DNA from: Paenibacillus sp. An7
GTDB lineage: Bacteria; Bacillota; Bacilli; Paenibacillales; Paenibacillaceae
Length of the DNA: 64,000 nucleotides
Direction: 5' to 3'
NCBI RefSeq assembly: GCF_009870785.1
Contig: NZ_WTWX01000016.1
Coordinates: 1 to 64,000 of the forward strand
Below the pieces are notes generated by a model. The model did not search any database. It was not told the origin of the DNA and saw only the letters and a program-made list of their open reading frames with translations. The position numbers were made by a program, and so were the translations under genes. Shown here in pieces: positions 8,643-16,781 of the stretch (its first letter is position 1; each line of letters starts with the position of its first letter).

Positions 8643-9620
8643 ATGGGACAAATTGTCTTAAAACCATATAATGATTCATGTCATGAACAAGTTGTACAGT
8701 TGTATCTAGCGGTAACAGCAAAGTTTAAACATGCCATTTTTTGGTGGCCAGGTCCGGAAGAGAATCACAATAACGTGTATTTGGCCTTTCACGGAGAGAT
8801 TCTTGTTGGCAAAGGACAAGTAGAAATTATAACCATTCAATCTCAGGATGGGGCCGGTGAATACGAAGGAACGAAAGACGGTATAGTGGCGAACTACCAC
8901 CAAATCTATATGAATATAAAGGTCAGGCCTGAGGTATCTAATCAGGAGGAAGTGTTTCATTTACTTTACGGTGCATTATATGAACGTGCGCTTGTCCTCG
9001 CTCAAGATCTTCCTAAGACGCATTCTGTACAGATGTGTGTAGGAAATCACCAGGAAGAACAAGAAAATTCAGCGTTTTTTGAGAAACGTGAATTTACGCC
9101 GATGTATCGACAGTATGAAATGGAAAAAGAGCTGAATAGTGTACAGGAAGCTCCCAATTTACACATCCCTGAACTTCGGTTTATCCAAACTGCACTTGAA
9201 TCTTCTGATGAAGAACAACGTTATCTGCGTACAGAAAGTACGATATGGCCGGAAAATCCAATTGGGCTACATCGTCTGCGCCGGTTAAAAGGAAGCACTG
9301 ATTTCACTAGCTTTGCTGCAATAGATCTGGATAGCCAGCTCGTAGCGAGCGTAATGGTGTGTCAAGAAGATGAAAAGACAGGTTCCATTGAAGAAGTCTT
9401 TGTCGTACCGGCTTGGCGAAAAAAAGGAATTGCAACACATCTTATCCGCTATGGATTGCAATACTTACAGAAAAAAGGGTATGCTGCAGCAAGACTAAGT
9501 GTACTGACAAAGAACGAAAAAGCATTGGAGCTTTACCAATCTCTCGGATTTATGATTTCAGGTGAAGAGCATCGTTATGGAAAAGAGCTGATCAAGGCCG
9601 AATCCCTCTCACGCGGATAA
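8643..9620 (+). CDS. GNAT family N-acetyltransferase (long, two-lobed)
   Basis: A 325-residue protein whose C-terminal third (about 215-320) is a clear GNAT domain. It has the EVFVVPAWRKKGIATHLIRYG acetyl-CoA loop region (R/Q-x-x-G-x-A form) and NEKALELYQSLGF at its end. The N-terminal half reads like a degenerate acyltransferase lobe. The start is set at 8643: AAGAGG ends directly before the ATG at 8637, whereas 8643 has a 6-base spacing. Substrate unknown. It is monocistronic and ends at a terminator. Confidence 0.8.
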   Translation: MGQIVLKPYNDSCHEQVVQLYLAVTAKFKHAIFWWPGPEENHNNVYLAFHGEILVGKGQVEIITIQSQDGAGEYEGTKDGIVANYHQIYMNIKVRPEVSNQEEVFHLLYGALYERALVLAQDLPKTHSVQMCVGNHQEEQENSAFFEKREFTPMYRQYEMEKELNSVQEAPNLHIPELRFIQTALESSDEEQRYLRTESTIWPENPIGLHRLRRLKGSTDFTSFAAIDLDSQLVASVMVCQEDEKTGSIEEVFVVPAWRKKGIATHLIRYGLQYLQKKGYAAARLSVLTKNEKALELYQSLGFMISGEEHRYGKELIKAESLSRG

Positions 9621-9668
9621 GAAAATTCTTTCGTTCATAACTATCAAATTATATAATAGTAAAAACTG

Positions 9669-9713
9669 GAAGAACCCGAATTTCCCTCCTAGGAAAAAAC
9701 GGGCTTCTTTATT
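9669..9713 (+). terminator. Terminator after the GNAT gene
   Basis: A bulged hairpin: AAGAACCCG (9670-9678) with CGGGCTTCTT (9700-9709), plus an inner TTTCC/GGAAA pair, followed by a T-rich stretch. Confidence 0.7.
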
Positions 9714-9729
9714 TTATGGAGGAGGAAGC

Positions 9730-9846
9730 ATGTATGATGTATACAAGCATGTAAACAAAACGCCTAGCATGTATTATCCTGAGGGGGGAAATATCATAGT
9801 TATTTCCTGTTTTCTATCCTCAAACATGAGTGTCTGGTTCTTATAA
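9730..9846 (+). CDS. Possible 38-residue small protein
   Basis: The gap 9621-9997 contains one short frame worth recording. An ATG at 9730 follows GGAGGAGG by a usable distance and runs 38 codons to TAA. The product starts MYDVYKHVN and has a hydrophobic middle (NIIVISCFL). It lies just behind a terminator, with no promoter I can point to. I do not recognise it. A strong ribosome binding site is the only support, and chance is quite possible. Confidence 0.2.
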   Translation: MYDVYKHVNKTPSMYYPEGGNIIVISCFLSSNMSVWFL

Positions 9847-9997
9847 ATCGATAAATGAGTGCGAGTTTTTACTCTTTTCATCAGGAGTTTCCCAAGGTTC
9901 CTGACAAGAAAACATAAACTTTGTCAAAGAAAATAATATCCTGCGATTACCCGAGAAATAACAGGGGTTACTAGCAAGAGATCGGGAGGGTAAGTAC

Positions 9998-10444
9998 ATG
10001 ATGAGGGACATCGAGATTGGTGATCTACGATTATCAGAGCTTCGAGAACATCCTGAAGATTACCAAAATATTTGCCGTAAACTGTACGGGGATAATGTAA
10101 GAGCGAGTAAGGGGCTTCTGCAGAAGCCAGGGCAAAACATCCACTTGTATTTGAAAAATGCCAGTTCAGAAGTCGTGGGAGGTATTTTTTGTGAGTCATG
10201 GTTATACGGGCTGTACATTGATGTGCTGTGGATATCAGAAGATTACCGAAGAACGGGGTACGGCAGGGAGATGCTGCTTGAGGCAGAGCGAAGAGGGAAG
10301 GAGATGGGCTGCTTATTCGCACATACTTCTACGTTTTCTTATCAAGCTCCCTCCTTTTATGAGAAGAATGGATATGAAATCTACGGCGTAAATGATGAAT
10401 ACCCAGAGGGGATCAAACAGTATTTTTTGAAAAAAAGGCTGTAA
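9998..10444 (+). CDS. GNAT family N-acetyltransferase
   Basis: A 148-residue single-domain GNAT enzyme. Motif A is visible as LWISEDYRRTGYGREMLLEAE (about 76-96; R-x-x-G-x-G binds the CoA pyrophosphate). The C-terminal APSFYEKNGYEIYG (about 120-133) is the typical motif B end. GGGAGGG sits 7 bases before the ATG. It matches the group often annotated as phosphinothricin or generic acetyltransferases, but no substrate can be inferred. Confidence 0.85.
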   Translation: MMRDIEIGDLRLSELREHPEDYQNICRKLYGDNVRASKGLLQKPGQNIHLYLKNASSEVVGGIFCESWLYGLYIDVLWISEDYRRTGYGREMLLEAERRGKEMGCLFAHTSTFSYQAPSFYEKNGYEIYGVNDEYPEGIKQYFLKKRL

Positions 10445-10468
10445 TGAATATGTAGATCTCCTCTACTG

Positions 10469-10561
10469 ATGTTCGGTTTGGCTTTATTGATGCTCTTCGT
10501 CTATATGATGTTTCGAACCGGAATTAGGCGGGTGATTAGGAAGGGGAAACCGAGTGAGTGA
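10469..10561 (+). CDS. Possible 30-residue membrane micropeptide overlapping the next gene
   Basis: A short frame starts MFGLALLMLFVYMMFR and ends with a basic tail. It is one hydrophobic helix followed by Arg/Lys residues, the layout of a small inner-membrane peptide. It overlaps the GTG start of the next gene by 8 bases, which would allow translational coupling. No ribosome binding site is visible, so it may equally be the relic of a longer gene. Confidence 0.2.
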   Translation: MFGLALLMLFVYMMFRTGIRRVIRKGKPSE

Positions 10562-11039
10562 ACAAATACATGTGGTAAGAAGAAAAAGAGATATAGCAGT
10601 AATCATATTTACGATCCCGTTACTTTCCTCTTATATTTATTTTCTGGTCAGAAATAGTACGCTTGAGATTCCGCTATTTCTTTATGTCCTATCCGTATGT
10701 TGTTATATGTATGTTATCGGATTTTTCTCATATAAACTATTTCTAATCCTAAAGTATAGCTTTAGATACTATCCACTTCGCTTCGTTGAACTTGAATTAT
10801 TACCCGGGTCATTTCGTCTAGGCTCTTGCAGTGTGAAGACTTCGGAGATTGAAGCCATTCGGATCGATGGGTACTGGAATTCCACTATAGGGGTTAAGCT
10901 GAAGGGGAGAAAACAAATTCCTCTTCATTTAAGGATGAAATATCAGAATACGTTGCAGGAAGATGAAATTATGAAGGAGCTGCGAACCTGGTCCGAAATC
11001 CACCAGATTCCTATCCAGTACAAACGCATATTTTACTAA
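10554..11039 (+). CDS. Small two-TM membrane protein, paralogue 1 of a tandem triplet
   Basis: 161 residues, GTG start with AAGGGG upstream. A basic N-terminus (VVRRKRD) leads into two hydrophobic helices (about 14-32 and 40-66). A cytoplasmic domain of roughly 90 residues follows, mostly beta in pattern, with IDGYWNSTIGVKLKGRKQIP near 100-119 and a final helix containing LRTWSEIHQIPI. The next two genes share this layout and the G-Y-(3-4 residues)-I-x-(V/I)-K-x-K-x-(R/K) motif. The domain resembles bacterial PH-like or YcxB-like domains only in general shape. Function unknown. Confidence 0.7.
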   Translation: MSEQIHVVRRKRDIAVIIFTIPLLSSYIYFLVRNSTLEIPLFLYVLSVCCYMYVIGFFSYKLFLILKYSFRYYPLRFVELELLPGSFRLGSCSVKTSEIEAIRIDGYWNSTIGVKLKGRKQIPLHLRMKYQNTLQEDEIMKELRTWSEIHQIPIQYKRIFY

Positions 11040-11064
11040 GTTTGCAGAGAGGAAGGATACAAAA

Positions 11065-11544
11065 ATGGAGCAGAAGCAATATGTAATTACGAAAAAAGAT
11101 CGCAAATCACAGCTGGCAGCTACGATATTATTATTTTTAATGCTGTTAAGTATTAGCGTTCTTCAGTGGAAGAGTGATCATGTGTTGCTGCACGTTCTTT
11201 TATTCGCATTGATTATGGTATATATCGTGCTTATAGGGTATGAGCTTTATTATTACTTTACCTATACTCGTACTCGAAGAGAACAGTTACTGATCATCAA
11301 GGAAGATCGGCTTATATTGCAAGAAGTGGTGGTATTCCCTCCTCAGATCGATCTGATTGTCTCAGAAGGATATATCAATTCATCGATAGAAATTAAACTA
11401 AAGAAGCGCAAATGGATTCCTCAGCGTCTACAATTTATCTTTGCAGATCCTAATAAGGAACAAGAAGCGTTTGATCAGTTGCAGGAATGGGCAGATACAT
11501 ATCAGATTAAAATCCGGGAGGGAAAGATCAGATCGATAATATAG
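11065..11544 (+). CDS. Small two-TM membrane protein, paralogue 2 of a tandem triplet
   Basis: 159 residues, ATG after GAGGAAGG. The N-terminus is ITKKDRKSQ, followed by two hydrophobic helices (about 17-34 and 39-66). The soluble domain has SEGYINSSIEIKLKKRKWIP (about 98-117), aligning residue for residue with the motif of the gene before it, and ends with QLQEWADTYQIKI. It lies 25 bases behind paralogue 1 and 23 bases ahead of paralogue 3, so the three form one operon. No enzyme motif seen. Confidence 0.7.
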   Translation: MEQKQYVITKKDRKSQLAATILLFLMLLSISVLQWKSDHVLLHVLLFALIMVYIVLIGYELYYYFTYTRTRREQLLIIKEDRLILQEVVVFPPQIDLIVSEGYINSSIEIKLKKRKWIPQRLQFIFADPNKEQEAFDQLQEWADTYQIKIREGKIRSII

Positions 11545-11567
11545 CATAAAAGAAAGTGGGATGATTT

Positions 11568-12026
11568 ATGAATGAGCCTCAGATTGAAGTGATTTCGAGG
11601 AGAAGATACAGGAATCTGTTCGCCATGGGGATGTACCCCTTATTAATGGGGGGATACAAAGCCATTGCTCATATGGATCGAGATTACATAAACGTTTTCA
11701 TAGTTATGACCACTGTACTATTTCTTTTTGAACTAGGACTGCTGCTATATCAATGGTCTGTCAAACCTAAAACCATCCAACTTCATGAAGGACGTCTTAT
11801 CGTAGGTAACCGTATATTTCATACTGATGAGCTGAAGTCCATTATTATAGAAGAATATTATGGGCCGCATATTGGAATCAAACCTAAAAATAAAAGACTC
11901 GTACCCTTATGGCTTGCATTTCGGGTGCTGGATAAGCAAAAAGCAGATCATGCCTTCGATGAAATACATGAATGGGGAGAGCGAAACGAAGTTCCCGTAC
12001 TCACCCAGCGAATGTGGACACTATAA
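11568..12026 (+). CDS. Small two-TM membrane protein, paralogue 3 of a tandem triplet
   Basis: 152 residues, the most divergent of the three. The N-terminus is VISRRRYRN, followed by two hydrophobic helices (about 16-33 and 41-64). The soluble domain carries IEEYYGPHIGIKPKNKRLVP (about 96-115) and ends in IHEWGERNEVPV. The order of elements is the same as in the two genes before it, so repeated duplication is the simple explanation. It is followed by a terminator. Confidence 0.7.
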   Translation: MNEPQIEVISRRRYRNLFAMGMYPLLMGGYKAIAHMDRDYINVFIVMTTVLFLFELGLLLYQWSVKPKTIQLHEGRLIVGNRIFHTDELKSIIIEEYYGPHIGIKPKNKRLVPLWLAFRVLDKQKADHAFDEIHEWGERNEVPVLTQRMWTL

Positions 12027-12037
12027 TTAGATTCGAT

Positions 12038-12084
12038 AAAAACCTCCCGAACCTGCTTTCATAGCAACTTTAGGAGGTTTTTTT
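12038..12084 (+). terminator. Terminator of the membrane-protein triplet
   Basis: AAACCTCC near 12040 pairs with GGAGGTTT near 12073 and is followed by seven T. Confidence 0.8.
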
Positions 12085-12129
12085 GATGGGATTAATAGTT
12101 AACAACATGAAATATAAACAGGATTAAAT

Positions 12130-12813
12130 TCACCTTTTAAATTGGCGAGCATCACTCTTCTGATCTTGGAACCAAATCGTTATCCATAAAGAGATGATCA
12201 ATAGGAGCTCAAAAATATTGGTGGCTGCAGAACTTTCGAAAGGAAGGGGAATCAGTTGTCCTATAAAAAGTAACGCAGTCCCCACAAACATCCAAATCCA
12301 TTTTTGCCGGAAGATTAAGATGATGCCGATGATCAGCAGTATTATACCCACCACAATAACCATGATAGGTGGTCCAGAGGTGCCTTCTGCAGCGTAGCGT
12401 AGAACACCGTATTCCTTAGCGAGTTGCAGATTTTTTACTTCATGTAAGGTCTGTGCAAAGGTCTGATACAGTATCAATGCTAATGTTAAAATCCAGGCGG
12501 AGATCCGTATGTATGTTTTTGAAGCAATAGCTGCTCCTGATCTTTGAAGTATGTAATAACCTACAAGGACAAGACCTGGTGTGACAAAAGCATGAATCCA
12601 AAAACGAAGACTGCTTAATACCATAAGAGTCTTACCTTCGCCAATGGCATTGCCAGCTGCAATGATTCCGTTATCGTAAGCAAGGCCGAGTGCCAAGATC
12701 ACGAGTAAAATAGGGTAATGAAACCACTGCCTTGTCTGTGACAAATGGGTGAACATGAAAAATAACAAGATGATGTAAGCAATTGTAATGATTGAGTAAA
12801 TCCAGAAATCCAT
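12130..12813 (-). CDS. Polytopic membrane protein of unknown function
   Basis: 227 residues with about seven hydrophobic helices and almost no soluble part. It opens MDFWIYSIITIAYIILLFF. Charged signposts between helices are HLSQTRQWFH, AYDNGIIAAGNAIGEGK and LRFWIHAFVTPGL, and the last helix is followed by DQKSDARQFKR. The conserved-looking DNG...GNAIG and RFWIHAF segments suggest a real family, but I do not recognise one with a function. It is transcribed alone, divergently from the HMCES gene. Confidence 0.7.
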   Translation of the reverse strand: MDFWIYSIITIAYIILLFFMFTHLSQTRQWFHYPILLVILALGLAYDNGIIAAGNAIGEGKTLMVLSSLRFWIHAFVTPGLVLVGYYILQRSGAAIASKTYIRISAWILTLALILYQTFAQTLHEVKNLQLAKEYGVLRYAAEGTSGPPIMVIVVGIILLIIGIILIFRQKWIWMFVGTALLFIGQLIPLPFESSAATNIFELLLIISLWITIWFQDQKSDARQFKR

Positions 12814-13049
12814 GCAATCCCACCTTCTATTCGAGTTTTTAATCTTCTTTTTACCATAAGCCTATTCACCAATATGTATAATAATGAAACGAGTGTAACT
12901 TCTGAATCGGTCAAAATAAAACATATAAGATCATGCTGAATATAGCACAGAGTAGTATACATAATCCAATAAATCTTTAACCAAATATTTATGCATAATT
13001 TTACCTCCTGCTGCAAATAGTAAAGGAAAATTCAGGGGGGTTACAAAGG

Positions 13050-13724
13050 ATGTGTAGACGTTATTCGCTTGCAGCAGATTTGGATGAAGTTCGTGATCAT
13101 TTTGGTGTGCAGCGGGTTATGTATTACTACAAGAATCGTTACAATATTAGCCCGACACAACATGCTCCGCTCATACTTTATGAAGATGGGGAACGTATCA
13201 TGGACGAATATCGTTGGGGATTTATTCCTTTTTGGGGCAAGGATGCTGTTAACGCAGACTTGATGTCTGTTCATAATAATGTGACTTATCGGAGAATGGT
13301 GGAAACGAAACGGTGTATTATTCCTTGTAATGGTTTCTTTTACTGGCGTCAGGATGGCAAACGAAAATACGCCGTTCGCGTAGTTATGCCGGATCGGTCT
13401 ATGTTTGGAGTTGCGGGTCTCTATGAGATCTGGAAAGATACCAATAAGGTTCCACTTCGAACCTGCACCATGCTGATGTCGAGTGCTAATCTAACAATTC
13501 GAGAATTTGATACCCGAATGCCGGCGATTTTAACCAAAGAAGCGTTGGATGCCTGGCTTGATCCAGGAATTACGGAAGTACATCAATTACTCCCTTATCT
13601 TACATCTTATCGGGATACGCCGATGGAAGTCTATCCTGTATCATCGCTAGTGGGCAATGACAACCATGATTCACTGGATTGTGTAAAAGAAGTAGATATG
13701 CGAATGGCTATGATCAAACCATAA
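13050..13724 (+). CDS. HMCES/YedK-type SOS response-associated peptidase
   Basis: 224 residues of the SRAP family, which covalently caps abasic sites in single-stranded DNA. The catalytic Cys2 is exposed after Met removal (MCRRYSL). Other family marks are NISPTQHAP (about 31-39), the EYRWGFIPFWG block (about 53-63), CIIPCNGFFYWR (about 89-100) containing the active-site region, and TRMPAIL (about 155-161). B. subtilis YoqW/YoaM are of this family. No lexA-type operator was identified upstream. Confidence 0.9.
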   Translation: MCRRYSLAADLDEVRDHFGVQRVMYYYKNRYNISPTQHAPLILYEDGERIMDEYRWGFIPFWGKDAVNADLMSVHNNVTYRRMVETKRCIIPCNGFFYWRQDGKRKYAVRVVMPDRSMFGVAGLYEIWKDTNKVPLRTCTMLMSSANLTIREFDTRMPAILTKEALDAWLDPGITEVHQLLPYLTSYRDTPMEVYPVSSLVGNDNHDSLDCVKEVDMRMAMIKP

Positions 13725-13741
13725 CACGGTTATATCGTTAC

Positions 13742-13800
13742 TACACATGACCATACCAGGACGGCTGCTACGCCGTTTTTGGTATGGTCATGTGTATTTT
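13742..13800. terminator. Strong 17-bp hairpin, terminator of the HMCES gene
   Basis: The perfect arms are 13742-13758 and 13780-13796, with a smaller ACGGC/GCCGT hairpin inside the loop and a T-run after the 3' arm. The structure lies inside the upstream open extension of the next frame. That is one reason not to use the early ATG at 13747. Confidence 0.8.
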
Positions 13801-13914
13801 TACATTCTTATTATTGATGATGGCTTGCATAGAAACTTTAAAGTAACTATACTTGTTTCAGTAAGCAAGGAAAAGTTTACTAATTTTATAGCTGTAAATG
13901 TGGGAGTGATAGAG

Positions 13915-15051
13915 ATGAATTCAAAATATAATCTTCTTTTTGATCAAGTTACTTTACCGAATGGAATGATCTTAAAAAATAAAATCATGATGGCACCGAT
14001 GACGAATTGGTCTTCTAATGAGGACGGGACTGTATCGGATGCAGAACTGGAATATTATGCTCGCCGCTCTAATGGAGCGAGTGTTGTTGTTACGGCAGTT
14101 GCGTATGTAACTGATAACGGTGTAGGTTTTCCAGGTCAGTTTTCGGTATCGGATGATTCTTTTGTGCCAGGTCTTAAGAAACTGGCGGATACCATTAAAA
14201 AACAAGGCGCAAAAGCGGTGTTACAGATTTTCCATGCGGGCAGATTGTCTCCCCCTGATTTGGTAGGCGGAGATGTTGTAAGCGCGAGTGCAATTGCAAG
14301 TGAAAGACCAGGATCGCCTGAACCGCGTGAACTGCAGGATGCTGAGATCGTTTCCATTATTGAGGATTTTGGAGAAGCGACTCGCCGTGCAATCGAAGCA
14401 GGTTTTGACGGGGTTGAGATTCATGGAGCTAACGGTTACTTAATCCAGCAGTTTTTCTCCCCTCATTCCAACCGTAGAGAAGACCGCTGGGGTGGAGATG
14501 TAGAGAAACGACTTACATTCCCGCTTGCTGTGATCGATTCGATTCAATCCGCAGTTAAGAAATATGCAAAAGGACCGTTCATTGTTGGATATCGTTTTTC
14601 ACCAGAAGAACCGGAGACACCGGGACTGACAATGGAAGATACCTTTGTATTAACGGATGCGCTGCTTGAGAAAAACCTAGATTATCTTCATGTTTCGCTT
14701 ACCGATTTCTGGTCCAAACCAAGACGCGGAGCTGATGATTCCAAAACTCGACTGGAATGGATTGCAGAGCGTACCGGAGATAGAGTTCCGCTGGTCGGAG
14801 TTGGTAACATTCATACAGCGGATGAAGCACTGAGTGCACTGAATACCAATGTATCCATGATAGCACTTGGCAGAGAATTGATTATTGAACCCGACTGGGT
14901 TGAAAAGATTGAATCCGGCAATGAAGAACATATTGCTGTGCATTTAACAAAAGAAGATCAGGAACGTCTTGTTATTCCAGATCCGCTGTGGAATATGATT
15001 CTCGGAGTTCCGGGCTGGTTCCCGGTACTTGATTCAGAAGAATCAAAATAA
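13915..15051 (+). CDS. NADH:flavin oxidoreductase, Old Yellow Enzyme family
   Basis: 378 residues, FMN-dependent ene-reductase barrel. Key stretches are MMAPMTNWSS (about 23-32), LQIFHAGRLS (about 101-110), FDGVEIHGANGYLIQQFFSP (about 163-182) and the C-terminal phosphate-binding VGVGNIHTADEA with IALGRELIIEPDW. The start is the ATG at 13915 with GGGAG upstream, because the earlier in-frame ATG would run through the preceding terminator. Natural substrates of such enzymes are generally reactive enals or enones; here unknown. Confidence 0.9.
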   Translation: MNSKYNLLFDQVTLPNGMILKNKIMMAPMTNWSSNEDGTVSDAELEYYARRSNGASVVVTAVAYVTDNGVGFPGQFSVSDDSFVPGLKKLADTIKKQGAKAVLQIFHAGRLSPPDLVGGDVVSASAIASERPGSPEPRELQDAEIVSIIEDFGEATRRAIEAGFDGVEIHGANGYLIQQFFSPHSNRREDRWGGDVEKRLTFPLAVIDSIQSAVKKYAKGPFIVGYRFSPEEPETPGLTMEDTFVLTDALLEKNLDYLHVSLTDFWSKPRRGADDSKTRLEWIAERTGDRVPLVGVGNIHTADEALSALNTNVSMIALGRELIIEPDWVEKIESGNEEHIAVHLTKEDQERLVIPDPLWNMILGVPGWFPVLDSEESK

Positions 15052-15063
15052 TATGATGAGTGT

Positions 15064-15096
15064 AAGGTCGGAAGCTTCCCGAAGCTTTCCGGCTTT
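15064..15096 (+). terminator. Terminator after the OYE gene
   Basis: GTCGGAAGCTT pairs with AAGCTTTCCGGC over a very short loop. T-rich sequence follows. Confidence 0.65.
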
Positions 15097-15156
15097 ATTG
15101 CTTTTTCTTAAGTGCTTTATAATATAGTAAAAAACAAAAGAGAGGATGTTTGCAGC

Positions 15157-15606
15157 TTGAAGCACCCATTTGTACTCGAAGCTGTATGGAACGGTGGACG
15201 TAACAGTACCGGCACGATTGAAGCAGGACAGCTTCAAACCAAGATCTCGATTCCTAAAGAGATGGGAGGACCGGGGATTGGTACGAATCCGGATGAGATG
15301 CTGCTTGGAGCAGCTGCGACCTGCTATCTGATCACTCTTGCAGCAATGATGGAGCGTTCTGAACTTCCTGTAGAACAGCTTACCTTAACTTCAGAAGCAA
15401 CCGTCGATGTAACAAACAATATATTTACGTATGAAGCAATTACTCATCGGCCGGTAGTTACTTTAAAGCATGGCTCAACAGATTCGAATGTGGAAAAAGC
15501 ACTTCTTCTGTCGCATAAAGCAGAAATTTCTTGTATGATTTCAAGAGCTGTTGCAGGAAACGTTCAAATAAAAACAGAGCCAAGTGTGCTCGTAGCCAGT
15601 ATGTAA
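15157..15606 (+). CDS. OsmC-family peroxiredoxin-like protein
   Basis: 149 residues. The two redox cysteines of the OsmC/Ohr fold are present in AAATCYLITL (about 54) and EISCMISRAV (about 127). LLGAAATCYL with a helix after it is the family core. I choose the TTG at 15157, preceded by AGAGGATG. The longer frame back to 15112 would begin upstream of that ribosome binding site. It probably detoxifies organic peroxides. The lactonase gene follows after 15 bases with its own GGAGG. Confidence 0.8.
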   Translation: MKHPFVLEAVWNGGRNSTGTIEAGQLQTKISIPKEMGGPGIGTNPDEMLLGAAATCYLITLAAMMERSELPVEQLTLTSEATVDVTNNIFTYEAITHRPVVTLKHGSTDSNVEKALLLSHKAEISCMISRAVAGNVQIKTEPSVLVASM

Positions 15607-15621
15607 GGGAGGAAATACAAG

Positions 15622-16695
15622 ATGACAACTTCAAAATTATTAGTGTTTACAGGTTCTTATGCAGAAAAAGAAAATCCAGGAATTCATGTATATGAACTCG
15701 ATGAGAATACATACGAGCTCTCTCTGCGCAGTAAGCAGGAAGGTGTGAAGAATCCAACCTTTCTCCAAGTCGATTCGGATTCAAAACAACTTATTTCCAT
15801 TGGTGAAATGGTGACAACCGACGGCTTGAAATCAGGAGAAGCGTTAGCTTATCAGATTTTACCGGAGACGGGTGAACTGGAACTTATCAATCGGGGTCAG
15901 TCTGCTTATGCACCTACATGCCATGTTCAAAAAGATCCTCAAGGTGAGTATCTTGTGATCTCAAGCTACCATGGAGGCACAGTAAGTCTAGTATCTCTAA
16001 AAGAAGATGGAAGCATTGGTAAAATGCTCGATTCCAAGCAGCATAAAGGTCATGGGACACATCCAGAACGTCAGGATCGTCCTCATGTTCATTCTGCTTT
16101 CTTCTCGCCAGATGGAAAGTTTATCATGGTTCAGGATTTAGGCCTGGATACGATTTTTGTATATCAGATCGACCGGGAAGAGAATAAACTTGTGCTGCAT
16201 CGTGAAGTGCATACGCATGACGCTGCAGGTCCGCGCCATCTCGTATTCCATCCCAATGGCAAGTATGCCTATGTAATTAACGAAGTAGATTCTACGATAA
16301 CTTCTTATGCATATGACGTTGAAGAAGGCAATTTAACAGCAATCCAAACGTTACCTACGTTGCCAAGTGATTTCACAGGGGAAAATACGTGTGCAGAAAT
16401 TACAATTTCCAAGGATGGGCGCTTCGTATATGGGTCTAACCGGGGGCATGACAGTATTGTTGTGTATGCCGCTTCGGCAGACGGAACACTTGAACATGTA
16501 CAGCATATCTCTACGGAAGGTGCTCATCCAAGACACTTTTCACTTACACCAAAGGGTAACCTGATGCTTGTCACAAATCGAGATACGAATAATATTGTTG
16601 TATTCGAAGTGAACAAAGAGACAGGCCGATTGACTTATACAGGCAAACAAGTAGAGTCACCTAAGCCAGTCTGTGTATGGTCCGTATATATGTAG
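15622..16695 (+). CDS. Lactonase family protein (YkgB/6-phosphogluconolactonase type)
   Basis: 357 residues forming a seven-bladed propeller of the Pgl/YkgB lactonase family. Repeating blade marks are FTGSYAEKENPGIHVYELD at the start, HVHSAFFSPDGKFIMVQDLG (about 155-174), GPRHLVFHPNGKYAYVINE (about 203-221) and HPRHFSLTPKGNLMLVTNRD (about 296-315). It may hydrolyse 6-phosphogluconolactone, though family members differ in substrate. It is likely co-transcribed with the OsmC gene. Confidence 0.85.
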   Translation: MTTSKLLVFTGSYAEKENPGIHVYELDENTYELSLRSKQEGVKNPTFLQVDSDSKQLISIGEMVTTDGLKSGEALAYQILPETGELELINRGQSAYAPTCHVQKDPQGEYLVISSYHGGTVSLVSLKEDGSIGKMLDSKQHKGHGTHPERQDRPHVHSAFFSPDGKFIMVQDLGLDTIFVYQIDREENKLVLHREVHTHDAAGPRHLVFHPNGKYAYVINEVDSTITSYAYDVEEGNLTAIQTLPTLPSDFTGENTCAEITISKDGRFVYGSNRGHDSIVVYAASADGTLEHVQHISTEGAHPRHFSLTPKGNLMLVTNRDTNNIVVFEVNKETGRLTYTGKQVESPKPVCVWSVYM

Positions 16696-16726
16696 TGTAG
16701 ACACAGGAAATGTGGCTGCAAAAATA

Positions 16727-16779
16727 AAACAGCACCCCATGCTTCACGATTTTATCGTGAGGACATAGGGTGCTGTTTT
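16727..16779. terminator. Bidirectional terminator between convergent genes
   Basis: AAAACAGCACCC pairs with GGGTGCTGTTTT. An inner TTCACGAT/ATCGTGA hairpin closes the loop. A/T runs on both sides suit the two convergent genes. Confidence 0.8.
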
Positions 16780-16781
16780 GC

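Noticed and set aside
13747-13914. N-terminal extension of the Old Yellow Enzyme gene from an early ATG
   Set aside because: The extension runs through a strong terminator hairpin, lacks a ribosome binding site, and the family begins at the later ATG.
15112-15156. Longer N-terminus for the OsmC-like protein
   Set aside because: It would place the start upstream of the AGAGGATG site and give an unusual length; the TTG at 15157 fits better.
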